This document shows, one piece after another, positions 42,148-54,313 of a DNA stretch of 64,000 nucleotides. Position 1 is the first letter of the stretch, and each line of letters begins with the position of its first letter. The stretch spans positions 68,921 to 132,920 of the forward strand of contig KV424002.1 of assembly GCA_001632435.1 (NCBI GenBank). The letters are read 5' to 3'. Both the position numbers and the translations under genes were made by a program. Under the pieces are notes generated by a model that saw nothing but the letters and a program-made list of their open reading frames with translations, had not been told where the DNA came from and did not search any database. The DNA comes from Calocera cornea HHB12733 (lineage: Eukaryota > Basidiomycota > Dacrymycetes > Dacrymycetales > Dacrymycetaceae).

Positions 42148-45100
42148 ATGTCGAGCGAGGGCAGGAAGCGTAAGCGACCTGTGCCCTCTGGCGCCGGTGC
42201 TTCCGGCACTGGCTCTGGATCGCGAAGGGCATGGAACCCACCGAACGCGACGAAGCACGATGACGACGAGACGGTCGAGATCGAGTTTGCCGGAGCGAGG
42301 TCCGCGAAGGATATCGCCGAGCAGAAGGAGAGGCAGAGGGAGGAGATGAAGAGGAGGCTCAAGAAGCGCCAGGTCATCGACCTGACGGCGCTGCCGGGTA
42401 CGCTCGGCTTTTTCCATCGCGCTGGCGGGGGTATGCTGATCTCCGTTCTTCGTGTCTGTAGTGATAGAGGTGATCGACTTGAGCAAATCGTCCGACGACG
42501 ATGACGTCCCGGCACCACCGCCTAAACGACCTGTAAGTGCGCAAAGCTCGTATTATATTTCCCACTAACAGGACGTGCAGAGACCGTCCAACTCGTCGAA
42601 CGTTTCCAACCCCACAGTATACAGGGAGAGCACGGTCATCGACATCAGCGATGGCGAGCCCGAGCCTACCCCACGCCCGCGCAGGGCCATGGAAAGAGCG
42701 AGAAATGCCGCCAGAAAGAGCGTGGTTTTGGATGCCGTCGTCAATGGCGAGCCGAGCAGTTCGTCGGCTGCCCAACTGGCGCAAGCAACTGACCCGCCGA
42801 TGCTTACCCCGCCGCCTACGTCTTTCACTCGACCGTGGGCGCTTCCACTGCCGTCCGACGCGCCCGTCGTCCCAGCACCATCACCATCGCATGATCGCAT
42901 CTCGCCACAGATCGTCGATCGCGACGCTCCGAGACTACAGTTCCCCACCCCCGGACCCTCATCGCCCACAAACACGCGCGACCAACTTCCACCATCTTCG
43001 AGCAACCTGCACGTAACAATAACGAGCGCGACTCCGGACAGGGCTCCTTCTGGGCTGGCATTCCCGGCCAACAACGAGCATAGGCGACTTCTGGACTACT
43101 CCGTGACATATCCTCCCGAACCTACAGACCAGGTCGAGGCGTCTGCGTTCGCCCTCGGTCCCCTCAGGTCGTTATCTGTCCTGCCCGACTCGCAGCCTCC
43201 GTCACCCGCGGTGGACGAAGACAGTCCGATCAGTACGGCCGCTCTGGGACTCGTTGCTCGCCAGATGCCTGTGTTACCTGACTCGCACGAGCAGGAAGTT
43301 CAAGGTGGCACAACTGCTCTTGGAGCTGTTGCCCTCAGAACATCTGTGCTGCCCGACTCGCAGGACGCATCACCGATGACCGCTCTTGGTCTTGTCACCC
43401 TCAGGACGACGGTGCTTCCCGACTCCCAAGCCCCGTCACCGGAGCCTCCAAGCGACAATGTGATAACTGATGAACTCATCAATGCTAGAGCCCTGACTGT
43501 TCAGCTACCCGATTCTCTCGATACCGTCGAAGCATTGGCCGATGACTTGCCCGCGTCTGAGATCTTCGTCAGCCACTTGGTGTCCTCTGTGTTGGCGGAT
43601 TCTCAGGGCGATGCTCTCGTGGACCTCGAGGATGTGACCATGGACCTCGCGTTCGTTCCCTTCGACAGGCTTCCTAATTCTCCGAAGGACGAGCTGGACG
43701 AGCTGGATGAGGATCTTCCGGCGACTCCGATCGATGCACCCCTCGCACTCCAAGAGTCGGGCGTTGAGGATCTCCGGGATCAAGAAGAAGACGAGCTGGA
43801 CTATGACAGCTATGAAGTTGTCGAGAGCCCAGAAGGCGAAAGTGAAAATGATTTAGACGAGGCATGGGAAGGAGAAGAAGAGGAGGAAGAGGAGGAAGAA
43901 GTAGACGAATTGTTCGATGAAGACGAAGATCTGCCCGCTCGAACTTCAGGAAGAGTGGCTCTGAGCTTGAACGGCTGTAAGACCTCCACTTCGCCTTCTG
44001 AAGACCAGCCCACTGCCGACAATGAAGTTCAGGAAGGTCGTCACAGACCCATCGAGTCGAGAGGCTCATCGGTGAGCGATCTCAAGACTGCTGAGGGGTT
44101 CAGAATGCCCGATGAGTTCGTCGCCATGGCCGAGCAGAGTGACTTGCGTTTGAGGGAGGCTGTCGAAGGGCTGACGCAGGGGCTGACGCGAGTCACCGCG
44201 GGGGCACTTCGTTGGGTAACCGAGCGAGTGGCAGGACGAGTTGATGGAATCGAGGCGGACGACCAATTGTTGGATGACGACGACGTCGAGGACAAGCAGG
44301 ACAGTGGGGCAGGCTTGACGACACCGGCTCCGCTGCTGAGGACAACGGATTCGTCTCCCGTAATCGATGTAACCACAGAAGGCCACGCCATTCCCGACAG
44401 CACCGACCGTGAAGAGGATAGGGTCTTAATGCCGCTGGTGCGATCACCAGCGGTCTCATCGCTGCGACAAGAACTCGGAACGGATCGTTATAGTGCCCAC
44501 CAGAGCACCATCAATGTCTCCGAGGGCCCTTTGTCGATGGTACCTGCCAAGGAGAGACTCCGGAATGAACCGACTCCTCCACCTCCAGACCATACCGATC
44601 GACCACTCTCCTCCCAGTCATCTTCCTTGTTCTCTGGGCTGCCGACGAGTCGACTACAGACATGGCAACCATCGTCTGAGGACCCTGATGGATGGGTCTG
44701 TCTCGAGTCGGCTTGTGGCTTCACCAACCACTCGACGGCGCGCCGGTGCAGGGACTGTAATGCGAAGCGTATGGCACAGCCAACTGTGAAAAATCCAAAG
44801 AGCTGCCTGGATGCAAAATGCCCACATGGTCCATTTACGTCTGCAGTGAAGTATCTGGGACATATCAGGTTTTGTAACAACAGCCGCCCTAACCGCTTGT
44901 CCACTGTGCCTCCACCTGCCATGCCAAGTGCCCAGTCGCCCACTCATTCCACATCAAGGCATAATGCGTCGCCAGCGACCGTTCGAGATCATCCTCCTCA
45001 ACAGAAGCAGAAGGATCGACCTGCAGACGTGCTCGTCGGCGTACCATCGAGGCGCGCTCTGCCCGAACAAGACCATGGCATTGCTGTATCGCCCAATCCA

Positions 45101-47410
45101 CGATCCTCCGAGTCCAGCTCTGATATCTCAAAGGCTGACTCCATTCTGGACGATCTGGAGACCAGACCACGAGCGACTGTGGATTCTTTGGACACAACGC
45201 CTGATCCGAAAGTGGACGAACGGGACCACAACGATGCCATCCTTATGGGGCGTACTAGCTCACTGTCACCCGTGCCGGTAGAGCCTCAGAATTGTCACAC
45301 CACTGAGCTGTCCGATGATGAAGAGAAGGATTCGCTGGAGGCTGATCACATGAGAGAAGAAAGCTTCGACAAGGCAGCAGAAAACGGTACCGCCCAGATA
45401 GAGACCTCTCCACCTCCGAGACCCGTGGGACACTCTCCCCTACATCAAATTCTCGCTTCTTCATCTGGGGACCGGAGTTCCTCAGACAATCTAATCAGTT
45501 CTCCTGTCACTCCGATAACTCCCTCTGGCGTGCAGATCCCTCCTTCTGCCCAGTCACCTCCCGCCGATGGCTCCTCTAGCACGGAGTCATCTTCCAGACC
45601 ACAAACCCTTCGCATGACGATTACCAGAAAACGGAAGTGGGACTCCGTGGATGCCATTGACATCGCCCTACCAATCATGCCACTTGTGAGGCGGCCAACA
45701 TCGCCACTTCGAGTGGCCATCCCACCCTCTCGTGTGGTTATACCGTCTGAGTCTCACGGAACCGTTCCCCGACCTTTCGTCATCCCATCCTCTCGGGTAG
45801 TCATACCATCTGAGACCAACGGAAGCGTTCCCCGACCTGCAAGCGTTTCACAAAGTCCAGTGGAGCCCGGGCATAGTCCGCTCGAAAGGACAGAGAATCC
45901 GGTAACTACACGGAATGCTTTCTCACGGTGAACATCTGACGGATCCTCCCTGCAGTTCCGAGCGTGGCGAGCAGAATTGCTGCGGGAGTCAGTTGCTCAG
46001 ACACAGCGGCGTCGACCTCCCGTTGCTAATGAAATCGGTCTTGCCTCCGATCTTGGCCAACCGCTGTTGCAAGACGCGATGAATGGGCTTCCGGATACTC
46101 CATATGCGAGATTTGGCTTCAAGAGCATCTTCGAGGCGCACATTCAAGAGAACACCGCCCTTGACGAGCTCGATGCACCTCCCATTAAGATTGTCAACAA
46201 CATAGACGATGATCCGTGTCCCGACCCAACTTTTGTGTATACAAACAAAATTATATATGGCGAGGGCGTTTCTCCACCCGATCTGGATGCCCTGCAGGGC
46301 TGTGACTGCGAGGGACCATGCGATCCCAATTCCAAGACCTGCACTTGCATCCACCGACAGAAACAGTATTCAACAAACGAGGTCGAGGGCTTTGTGCACA
46401 ATGACAAAGGTATTCTGCAATCCGAAGTTGAACCTCTTGTGATTGTGGAGTGCAACTCCGCTTGTCGCTGTTCTATTGCCTGTCAAAACAGAGTAGGTCT
46501 GCAACTTTTATCCTTCTCTAAACTTGCTCACGGCATCACAGATCATACAGAGAGGTCGAACCGTCCCAATAACGATCAAGAAAACACGTGAAAAAGGCTG
46601 GGGTTCGTTCGCACGCTTGTCGAAGTATCTCGTTGTCTGATCACTTGCGATGTTGCAGGTGTGTTCACCACGGAAGCAATCCCAAAGGTATGGACTTGTG
46701 AATGGTCCTAGGTCGCGCTCACAATACCACCAGTGGACTTTCGTCGGCCTTTATGCGGGTGAACTCTTGACTGACGAGGAAGCTGAGGAACGTGGCATGT
46801 GAGCATCCTTCTCGTTATTTCGCTCTTGAGCGCTCACGTCTTTTGCAGCGTTTATGACAAAGGGCCGTGTACTTATCTCTTCGACGTGGACTTCTATCAC
46901 ATCAAGCATGACGCGAACGGGGTTCTAGTAGACGATGGCAAGGGGCATCATTCGATTGATGCGTACCACTATGGCAATGTAAGTATGCGATGCTACATGT
47001 TATGCACCTAGCTGACTGTATGCAGTTTACCCGATTCCTTGTAGGTACACCCTTCCATGCCGTCCAGCGGTGCTGATATATGGTTCAGAATCATTCCTGT
47101 AGCCCAAACCTTACCATGCATGCTGCGTATATCAACGAGGTCGATGTGCAGAAGCCGTTGTTGGTGATGTACAGCAGTCGTAAGATCGATGCCGGAGAGG
47201 AGCTGTGCTTCTCTTATCGCGGAACTGATGATGAGCGTGACACTGTGCGCCTTCAACTTCTCATCCCTGTACTATGCTCATCTGAACAAGGAGGAAATGA
47301 AGCGCAAGGAACGTGAAAGAGCAGGCGACCAGACTTGTCACTGTGGTTCTAAGAACTGTCGTGGCTATATGTTCCGAGGTCGAGATGCGGACGAAGAGGA
47401 CGGTGAATAG
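42148..47410 (+). CDS. SUV39/Clr4-type histone H3K9 methyltransferase with long N-terminal extension
   Basis: Eleven exons: 42148-42397, 42462-42532, 42581-45901, 45956-46492, 46542-46602, 46659-46687, 46734-46798, 46849-46978, 47026-47040, 47089-47244, 47291-47410 (4755 nt, 1584 aa). Exon 9 is only 15 nt but is required to give 'GNFTRFLNHSCSPN'. The first 800 residues are disordered, acidic, and contain a repeat of 'VLPDSQ' motifs. A RanBP2-like finger ('WVCLESACGFTNHSTARRC') is near 812 and a Cys/His cluster near 845. Pre-SET cysteines ('CDCEGPCDPNSKTCTC', 'CNSACRCSIACQNR') occur at about 1330-1393, SET motifs 'KGWGVFTTEAIPK', 'FVGLYAGELL', 'NHSCSPN' and 'ELCFSYRG', and post-SET 'CHCGSKNCRGYM'. 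Such enzymes methylate H3K9 for heterochromatin. No chromodomain seen. An in-frame ATG at 42133 is the alternative start. Confidence 0.9.
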
Positions 47411-47854
47411 CGTGGATTTCTAGCAACCCAGCTGTCGCACATGATCTCAGCAAGGCGCGACTATTTCTTTCTTTTGGTAGCAATTATGCATCCCACTTAT
47501 CCAGCAACACGATATCCGTTTGTCCTCGCATTGACTGCAGCATACCCTCAATTGTACATACCTGTCATCGTCGTGATCCTCAACAATCGCTTTCAAACGA
47601 TACTCTATAGTGACTGCATCTTCTGATAACGTAAAATCTGCCTGGATAGGTTTAGCTCCACTGTCCACGCACCGTATCGATTGTATCGTCTTCGGGGCAA
47701 ACAGGAAACCGGACCGGATATACTTCGGCTCCCCGTCTCCGAGGTCCCTGATGCCGCACATTTTCGCCCGGCACACTTTTTGGTGCAAGGGTCCGGTCGG
47801 CGCCATCTGCCTGGTGCTCACACCTAACCTCTCCTCTCTCCACAAAACTACAAA
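47411..47854. other. Intergenic between SET gene and UTP14
   Basis: 3' flank and UTP14 promoter. No gene seen. Confidence 0.5.
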
Positions 47855-50800
47855 ATGGCGAAAGGCGGCCGCTCGACAGGTCGCGCGCCTGGACACCGTC
47901 AGAATGGCGCCTTCGCCGCTGCTGACAGGAAGAAGTACAACGCTGCTGGCGCCGCAAAACGGATTGCCTCGAGAGGGAACAAGGGCTCCGCACTGGATGT
48001 GTATGAGTACTCGCAAGCGAAGAACCGACGTGCGGGTGTCCGCCAGGATTTGGATAAAGATGAGGAGGAACTAGGAAGGGGAGGGGCAGAAGATTTGGAT
48101 GATGTTCGGCTCCCGCCGCAGTTCAAGATGCCGGGAGACGACGAGGATGGGGTTGTGGACAGCGGGGAGGATGAGGAGATTGATTCGGATGAGGCATTCG
48201 AGGGGGAGAGCGATGAGGAACGCTTCGCCCATTTCGAATTTGAGAGCAACAAGAAAAAGGTCAGCATCCACTGTGTGGCTCGGTACAAGTTGTGCTAATG
48301 TAGTCTAGGCTTCTGCTGCTAAGAAAGGACAAGCCGAAGGACAAGCCGCACCTAAGGCCTCCAAGAAGGCTTCCTCGGCTCCGCTCATAAATCTTGACGA
48401 AGACGACGTTGTCACATTCGGTGGATTCGATGACGACATTAACGTTGATGCTGCTGAAGAGAAAGACGAGGAGGGGGACGAAGCTATGGAGGATGAGGAG
48501 GGTGCAGACTTTATTGATCTGTCGAAAATGCTTGATGAGGGGTCTGACGAAGATGAGGACGAAGATGACGATGACGATGAGGAAGATGAGGAAGATGCGG
48601 AAGATGAAGGGGACGAAGACGAAGGCGCTGAAGAACCTGCTCTGCGTTCGGCCGCGATGGAATCTATGCGGCAAGAAGAAGACGAAGAAGAGGAAGAGGA
48701 CAGCGACGAGGATGTCGACGAGGAAGAAGCAGCGGAGGACGCCGACGAAGAGGAGGAGGACGGCGCCCTCGCCAAACTTTCAACATTCATCGACACGCTC
48801 AGCCGAAAACGCAAGCTGGATGATTCCGAAGCAGCATCCGAGCCCGCAGAACGGAAAGTCAAGCGGCGCGTCTTACCTGAGGCAACCGCAGCAGGGCCGG
48901 AAAACGAGTTCGCCGTACCTGGAGGAAAGCGAAAACTGCAATTGCAAGATCTTCTTGCGCCATTGTCTCAAGATGCCACTGCAGCTGACCTGCTCTCCCT
49001 GCAGAAATCGACCAAAGCCCTTACATCGAGCAAGTCCGCGCCACTCACTGCTCCGCTCCCCCTTCGTGCACAGGAGAAGCTCGACCGTCAAGCGGCGTAC
49101 GAGGCCACCAAGGCGGAGGTGCAAAAGTGGGCCCCCGCGATGCGACGGATCCGGGAGGCAGAGCATCTGTCTTTCCCGCTCCAGGCTGAACCGGTCGCGA
49201 GGGAGACGAACGCCTCGCTCGCTTCCAGCTTCAAGCCGACCACGGAGCTCGAGTCCGCGGTCGATAGGCTGCTCAAGGCTGCCGAACTGCGGGAAGAGGA
49301 CGTGCTCAAGACGGAGGAGTTCGAGCTTGCGCATCTCAGCAAGGAGGAGGTCGCTGCTCGGAGGGCGGAGCTGCGCCAGATGAGGGAGCTCATGTTCCGT
49401 GCCGAAGCGAAGGCCAAACGGGTGTCGAAGATCAAGAGCAAGACTTATCATCGGATCCAGAAGCGCCGGAACGAAAAGGAACGGCGGGCTCTGGAGGAGG
49501 CCGGCTTGCTTCCTGATGAGCAGGGTATTGGGGAGGAGGGGAGCGAGAGGCGGAAGGAGCTTGAGCGGGATCGGGCGCTTGAGCGAGCCACGCAACGGCA
49601 CAAGAATACCGGCAAATGGGCGAAGGCGATGCTGAGCAAGGGCGAGATGGATGTGGATGTACGACGGGAGATGAATGAGCAGCTTGAGCGGAGCGAGCGA
49701 CTGCGAAAGAAGATCCTCGGACAGGTGGAGGACGATGAGGAAAGCGAGAGTGAGGACGACGAAGACGCGGACGAGGAAACCATACGCGACCGGGCCTTCA
49801 ATGAACTCGCTGCGCTGGATGCAACCGAGGCTGCTCCGGAGGGAAACAAGAGCAAAGGCCTCATGAACATGAAATTCATGCAGGATGCGGCCACCGAAGA
49901 CGAGCAGCGAGTCAACAAGGACCGCGATGACTTCATCCGCGAATTGCAGCGAATAGGCGCTGATCCGGACAAGATGCAGGAGGACAGTGATGGCGGTGAG
50001 GAGAAGCAGGCGTTTGTTCTGGTCGGCGGAAACCAAGGAAGAAGAGTTTTCGGTCCTGGAACCGGTATCCAACAGTCTGCGACCGAAGCGCCGCCACAGG
50101 CAGTAGTCGACTCCTCCGACTTCATGGCTTTGTCACCCTCGGACGATGATGCTACTGCCCCGACAGCTACTGCAGAATCTGGCTCAAATCCATGGCTCTC
50201 TGCCGGAGGACCCGCGAAACGTACCAGCAAGAAAAACCACGCACTGACCAAGGACAGCAGTGCGGCGGACAAAAGCCAGGCTGTTCTCAAGGGCCAGCTG
50301 GGCAAGACGCAGGAACGCCAGAAGGAGAGGGAGGACGAGGCGAGGGTCGAGATCAGCATGGAGGATGTGCTGAAGGTCGACCGGCCCAAGAACGGTGCAA
50401 AGAATCCAAGCGGCCAGAAGACGTTGAAGGAGAAGAAGGCGGAGAAGGCCCAGGGGAAGTCACAGGTTGCGACTGTTGACGAGGCGTATCACGATGAGGA
50501 CAGTGAGGACGATTCCAACATGAAGAATGCTAGTGCTTTCACTCAGAGGGACCTGGTTGCCCAAGCTTTCGCCGGCGACAATGTCCTCGAGGTATGTTGA
50601 CAACTACTGGTGGACGATCCCCTGATTAACATTTTGTTCTAGGAATTTGAGGAGGAGAAACGTCGTGAGATGGAAGCCGATGCGCCGCGTGAGGAGGACA
50701 TCACCCTTCCAGGCTGGGGTAGCTGGGGCGGAAAGGGGACACGAGAGCCCAAGAAGAAGTTCACCAAGAGCGTACCTGGTGTTCTTCCTACCGAGCGCGC

Positions 50801-51032
50801 AGATGCCGGGAAGAAGAACGTGATCATCAATGAGAAGCGTGACAAGAAGGGTGGCAAGTACCAGGTGAAGGATCTGCCCTGGCCATATACCAGCAAGGGT
50901 CAGTTCGAGCGCATGGTCGAGCAGCCTCTCGGGAGCGAGTGGAACACGCGGACTGTGCATCAACGACTCACGGTGCCTAGAGTGGTCACGAAGATGGGAA
51001 CTGTCATCGATCCGCTGGAGAAGCTGTTCTGA
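47855..51032 (+). CDS. UTP14: U3 snoRNP protein UTP14
   Basis: Three exons: 47855-48259, 48309-50591, 50643-51032 (3078 nt, 1025 aa). Introns of 49 and 51 bp. The N-terminus is basic ('KGGRSTGRAPGHRQNGAF'), followed by very acidic tracts (residues 150-290). Utp14 signatures: 'LPLRAQEKLDRQAAYEATK' with 'EVQKWAPAMRRIREAEHLSF', 'SKTYHRIQKRRNEKER', 'RHKNTGKWAKAMLSKG' and the C-terminal 'PGWGSWGGKGT' with 'VKDLPWPYTSKGQFERMVEQ'. Utp14 is an SSU-processome component that activates the helicase Dhr1 in 18S rRNA maturation in the nucleolus. Length and motif order are as expected. Confidence 0.95.
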
Positions 51033-51130
51033 GACCTTGTTTATTTCATCACGTATTTCATTATACCCCCACATGCAATCATTATGAGTCTCATGATCTA
51101 ATGTACAAGTGCTTGGATATCCTCCGTTGA

Positions 51131-52040
51131 TCAGTCGTCATCAGTTGCTCGGCCCTTGCCCTTCTCCTTGCTGCGTGCTGCTTGAAGCTTAGCCTCGGAC
51201 TCTTGCACCATAAGGGAGAGCTGCAGCAACTATATCAAGACCACGTCACGGTTATAGACAAGCACACTGACATCAATAACACCCGTATTCAGCGCTCGAA
51301 CCACATGCAGCTTAGACTCATCTCCAACCCCTTCCGATGAATGCTGCATCACCGCCGGCATCCAAGGCGGCGGCTCGCCTTGCTGAGCAGCTGTCGGTCG
51401 TGCTTCCTCAGCCATCTCAAGGACGATGGCGAACGAGGTTCCATCGTCTACCTGCAGCTCTCGCAGCGTTCCCTCGACCATTCCGAGCTTGACGAGAAAA
51501 CTGCGGAAGTAACCACCGAGTTGGGGAGGGCTCATCGCACCCTGTATTCTAAATCGAGATGAGAGCCACATAGTTGCGCATACGACCAAGGGTACATACG
51601 GCTCGTCCCGATCATGTATTGGCACCTCGATCATGCCCCTCACCGAGAATATGTACCGTTCAAGAGCGACATCATTTCCATCCTTGATAACCACAATCAC
51701 TTTATCCACATGTCCCTGCTACCGTGTCAGTGGGAACACTGTGGCCAGGCCGAACGGGACGCACCAGCATCATCTCGTCCCTCACGGCCTTCAGCGCTCC
51801 GGTTATGTACTCATTGAGACCCGGATGCCGCGATTGATACACCGGGGCATCGTACTTCTTTCGTCGGACGAAGACTTCCGGCGGATACACCTGGCGGAGA
51901 TACAGAATGGTGTGGATGGCAGCTTCCACTACAAAACGGTGTCAGCTCCCGCAACACGCAGCAGGGAAGAACGCACGGAATTCAGTGATCGCCAGGACCG
52001 TTTCGCTAAAGCTGATGCCCGCATCGGCGCCCAGCACCAT
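51131..52040 (-). CDS. REV7: REV7/MAD2L2 HORMA-domain protein
   Basis: Five exons on the minus strand: 52040-51977, 51928-51765, 51715-51600, 51548-51272, 51229-51131 (720 nt, 239 aa). A HORMA domain runs from 'SFSETVLAITEFLEAAIHTI' through 'YLRQVYPPEVFVRRKKYDAP', 'HPGLNEYITGAL', 'VDKVIVVIKD' and 'VALERYIFSV'. Block order and sequence match MAD2L2/Rev7 rather than Mad2 (Rev7 'RKKYNVPV' and 'ILYVREVYP' segments). Rev7 is the accessory subunit of translesion polymerase zeta and binds Rev3/Rev1. The C-terminus ends in a short Lys/Asp tail. Exon 4's acceptor was placed at 51549/51548 because it alone keeps the frame. The gene is divergent from BET2, 173 bp apart. Confidence 0.85.
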
Positions 52041-52213
52041 CGTCCAGGAGAGAGGTTGACAGCGAGACGCGAAGACGAAGTGTCGTGACTGTTCGCGTGC
52101 CCTCGCGCGCGTCCCTGTCTTTTGCATGTGCGACAAGCGCCCATCAAAGGCGCGTGGCGCCGCAGCGCTCGTGCCTCAGTCAGTCCCTGTCCCCTGCTTG
52201 CACGACGTCAGCT
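52041..52213. promoter_or_regulatory. Short divergent promoter between REV7 and BET2
   Basis: 173 bp between start codons. Includes a TGACGTCA-like ACGACGTCAGC near 52201-52211; importance unknown. Confidence 0.55.
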
Positions 52214-53455
52214 ATGGCGAACCAGCCCGCGATGGATACCCTGCTTGTTGACAAGCATGTCAAGTATATACAGTCGCTTGGAGAGGTGTGTTGGGCTCGT
52301 GCCGCATGTGCGATCGTGGCTGATGATGGTGTAGAACACGGACGACCTCATGTACCATATGACCGCTCATCTACGGTTGAATGCGATCTACTGGGGCTTG
52401 ACTGCGCTATGCATTATGGGTCGGCCAGATGCGCTTGTGAAAGAGGATGTCATTGCATTTGTGATGAGCTGCTGGGACGATGACGAAGGTGCGTCGTTCT
52501 CACTCTGACCTGGCCGAAGCATGCTGACACGGCATAGGCGCATTTGGTGCACACCCTGGGCATGATGCGCACATCCTTCCGACATTATCGGCACTACAGA
52601 TCCTCACGATCTACGACGCCTTAGAGAGGACCGATACAAATCGCCTCGTGACATGTGAGTATTCCAGCATTCTGCGCTCCTGATTCTCTCTGAAGTACGC
52701 CCAGGGCTCGCCGCACGCCAAACACCCACCGGCTCGTTCTCCGGTGACCAATGGGGCGAGACGGACACGCGCTTCTCTTACATTGCTGTCCAGGCACTGG
52801 AGCTGCTCGGGAGGTTGGACGTTATCGACAAGGACAAGGCAGTTGCGCATATTAACAGGTGCAAGAACTTTGATGGCGGGTTTGGAGCGACTGAGGGGGC
52901 GGAGAGCCATGCTGGACAGAGTGCGTCTCGATTTTTCACCCAGATGCAGGAGCAACGGCTGATGGGCACAGTATTCGTGTGTACGGCTGCATTAGCTATA
53001 TTGGATCGATTAGAGGATATCGATCAGCCGACTCTGGCGTGGTGGCTAGCCGAGCGGCAGCTGCCGAATGGAGGGCTGAACGGCCGGCCAGAGAAACTGG
53101 AAGATGTGAGCAAGCGCCATCGCACACCTTCCTCCGTACTGATGCTCTCCCCTAGGTATGCTACTCCTTCTGGGTGCTCTCTGCCCTCTCGATCCTACAA
53201 AAGCTCAAATGGATCGACTCCGACGCGCTCATCAAGTTCATCCTTTCCGCGCAAGACCCCGAGGGCGGCGGGATCGCCGACCGGCCCGGCGATATGGTCG
53301 ACGTGTTCCACACGCTGTTCGGTATCTGTGGGCTGTCGTTGCTCGGGTACAAGGGTGTGGGGGAGATCAACCCTATCTACTGCCTACCAGCCGAGGTGAC
53401 GAAGAGGAAGGGGTTGCATATGAATTATCAGGTTCTGGGCAAGGGGGAAGCTTAG
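52214..53455 (+). CDS. BET2: Rab geranylgeranyltransferase beta subunit
   Basis: Six exons: 52214-52285, 52335-52488, 52538-52654, 52696-52920, 52972-53105, 53156-53455 (1002 nt, 333 aa, the usual size). Prenyltransferase repeats are clear: '[15 protein letters not shown]', '[20 protein letters not shown]', '[19 protein letters not shown]', '[20 protein letters not shown]' (zinc-ligand region), '[20 protein letters not shown]' (zinc-ligand Asp/His) and 'INPIYCLP'. The last two identify the Rab-specific type II enzyme (Bet2/RabGGTB) rather than FTase or GGTase I. It adds geranylgeranyl groups to Rab GTPases with Bet4 and the Rab escort protein. Intron 3 (52655-52695) is only 41 bp and is the least certain join. 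Confidence 0.92.
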
Positions 53456-54313
53456 GGTTGGGGGCGGCTATGTAGCGTTTGTACGAATGGATACGAAAGT
53501 GACTTATTGATGTTTCGAAGCACTACAGTCCTCTCAGCTATCAATAAACTGTGGCCAAGCGTTCACTGGTTACTGCTCGGTGCATCGATCCTGCGTGGAC
53601 GACGAGTGTCTCTCTGACATGGGATTAGGAAGACCATCAATGATAATCCGCATATTTGGTAAGGGGGATAATTAAGAGCGCTGATAACGATCGATGTCGA
53701 CAAGCCCAGTGAGGGCAAAAGCAGATGTCTCTTCTCTGCCGCCGCCGGCCTGTTCTTTTTCCTTAGGGGCTCCCTTCACTGTCCGGGGAGCCCCATGGTA
53801 ACATTACCCCCTGCGAGACTTGAACGGGTGACTCCAGTAGGTCTAGGGAGGTACTATTAGGCACCGGGTCAAAGACCAAGGCTTCCGCTCCCACCAACTT
53901 CGCCCAAGACACCCAAAGATAGTTGGTGGACCGGGACTTTGCATTCGTTGTGTACCTGTCGGACCGCGGTCAGAGGGGCGCGCCGTCGTGGGCGCTACAG
54001 ATGTACAGTACCCACCGGACAAACTTCGGGTCGTCTCTCGCGCGTTCCTACCGGGCCATCCCACGCTTCCCCCATCTGTGGAGGCTCGCCATTCCCCAGA
54101 TTCCCGTCAGGAAACGAGGGAACAAGGTGTCACCCCCTCACCTCCACACTGCTGATCCCTAGCAGGGCACGCGGCCCGGGAACAGGACAGCTCGACAGCC
54201 TTCTCGGGCATGCCCAGGGCTAAATACAGCCCTGCCCGACGGCTTGCGCGCGATAGCCAGCGACAGCCCGCGTTTCACCCCTCAGCCGCAGCCCTAGCAC
54301 ACACAATAACCAA
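53456..54313. other. Intergenic with a GC-rich hairpin
   Basis: Contains a 9-bp stem hairpin (GGGGCTCCC 53766-53774 pairing with 53786-53794). A tRNA-like B-box complement follows it but does not fold as a tRNA. Promoter of the reductase at the right end. No gene seen. Confidence 0.45.

Noticed and set aside
52085..52483. Unspliced reading of the first BET2 exons as a 132-residue protein
   Set aside because: It runs through a GT-AG intron; splicing gives the expected prenyltransferase sequence.
53800..53910. tRNA-like segment on the minus strand (GCGAGACTTGAACGGG resembles a B-box complement)
   Set aside because: The T stem does not pair and no acceptor or anticodon stem can be drawn.
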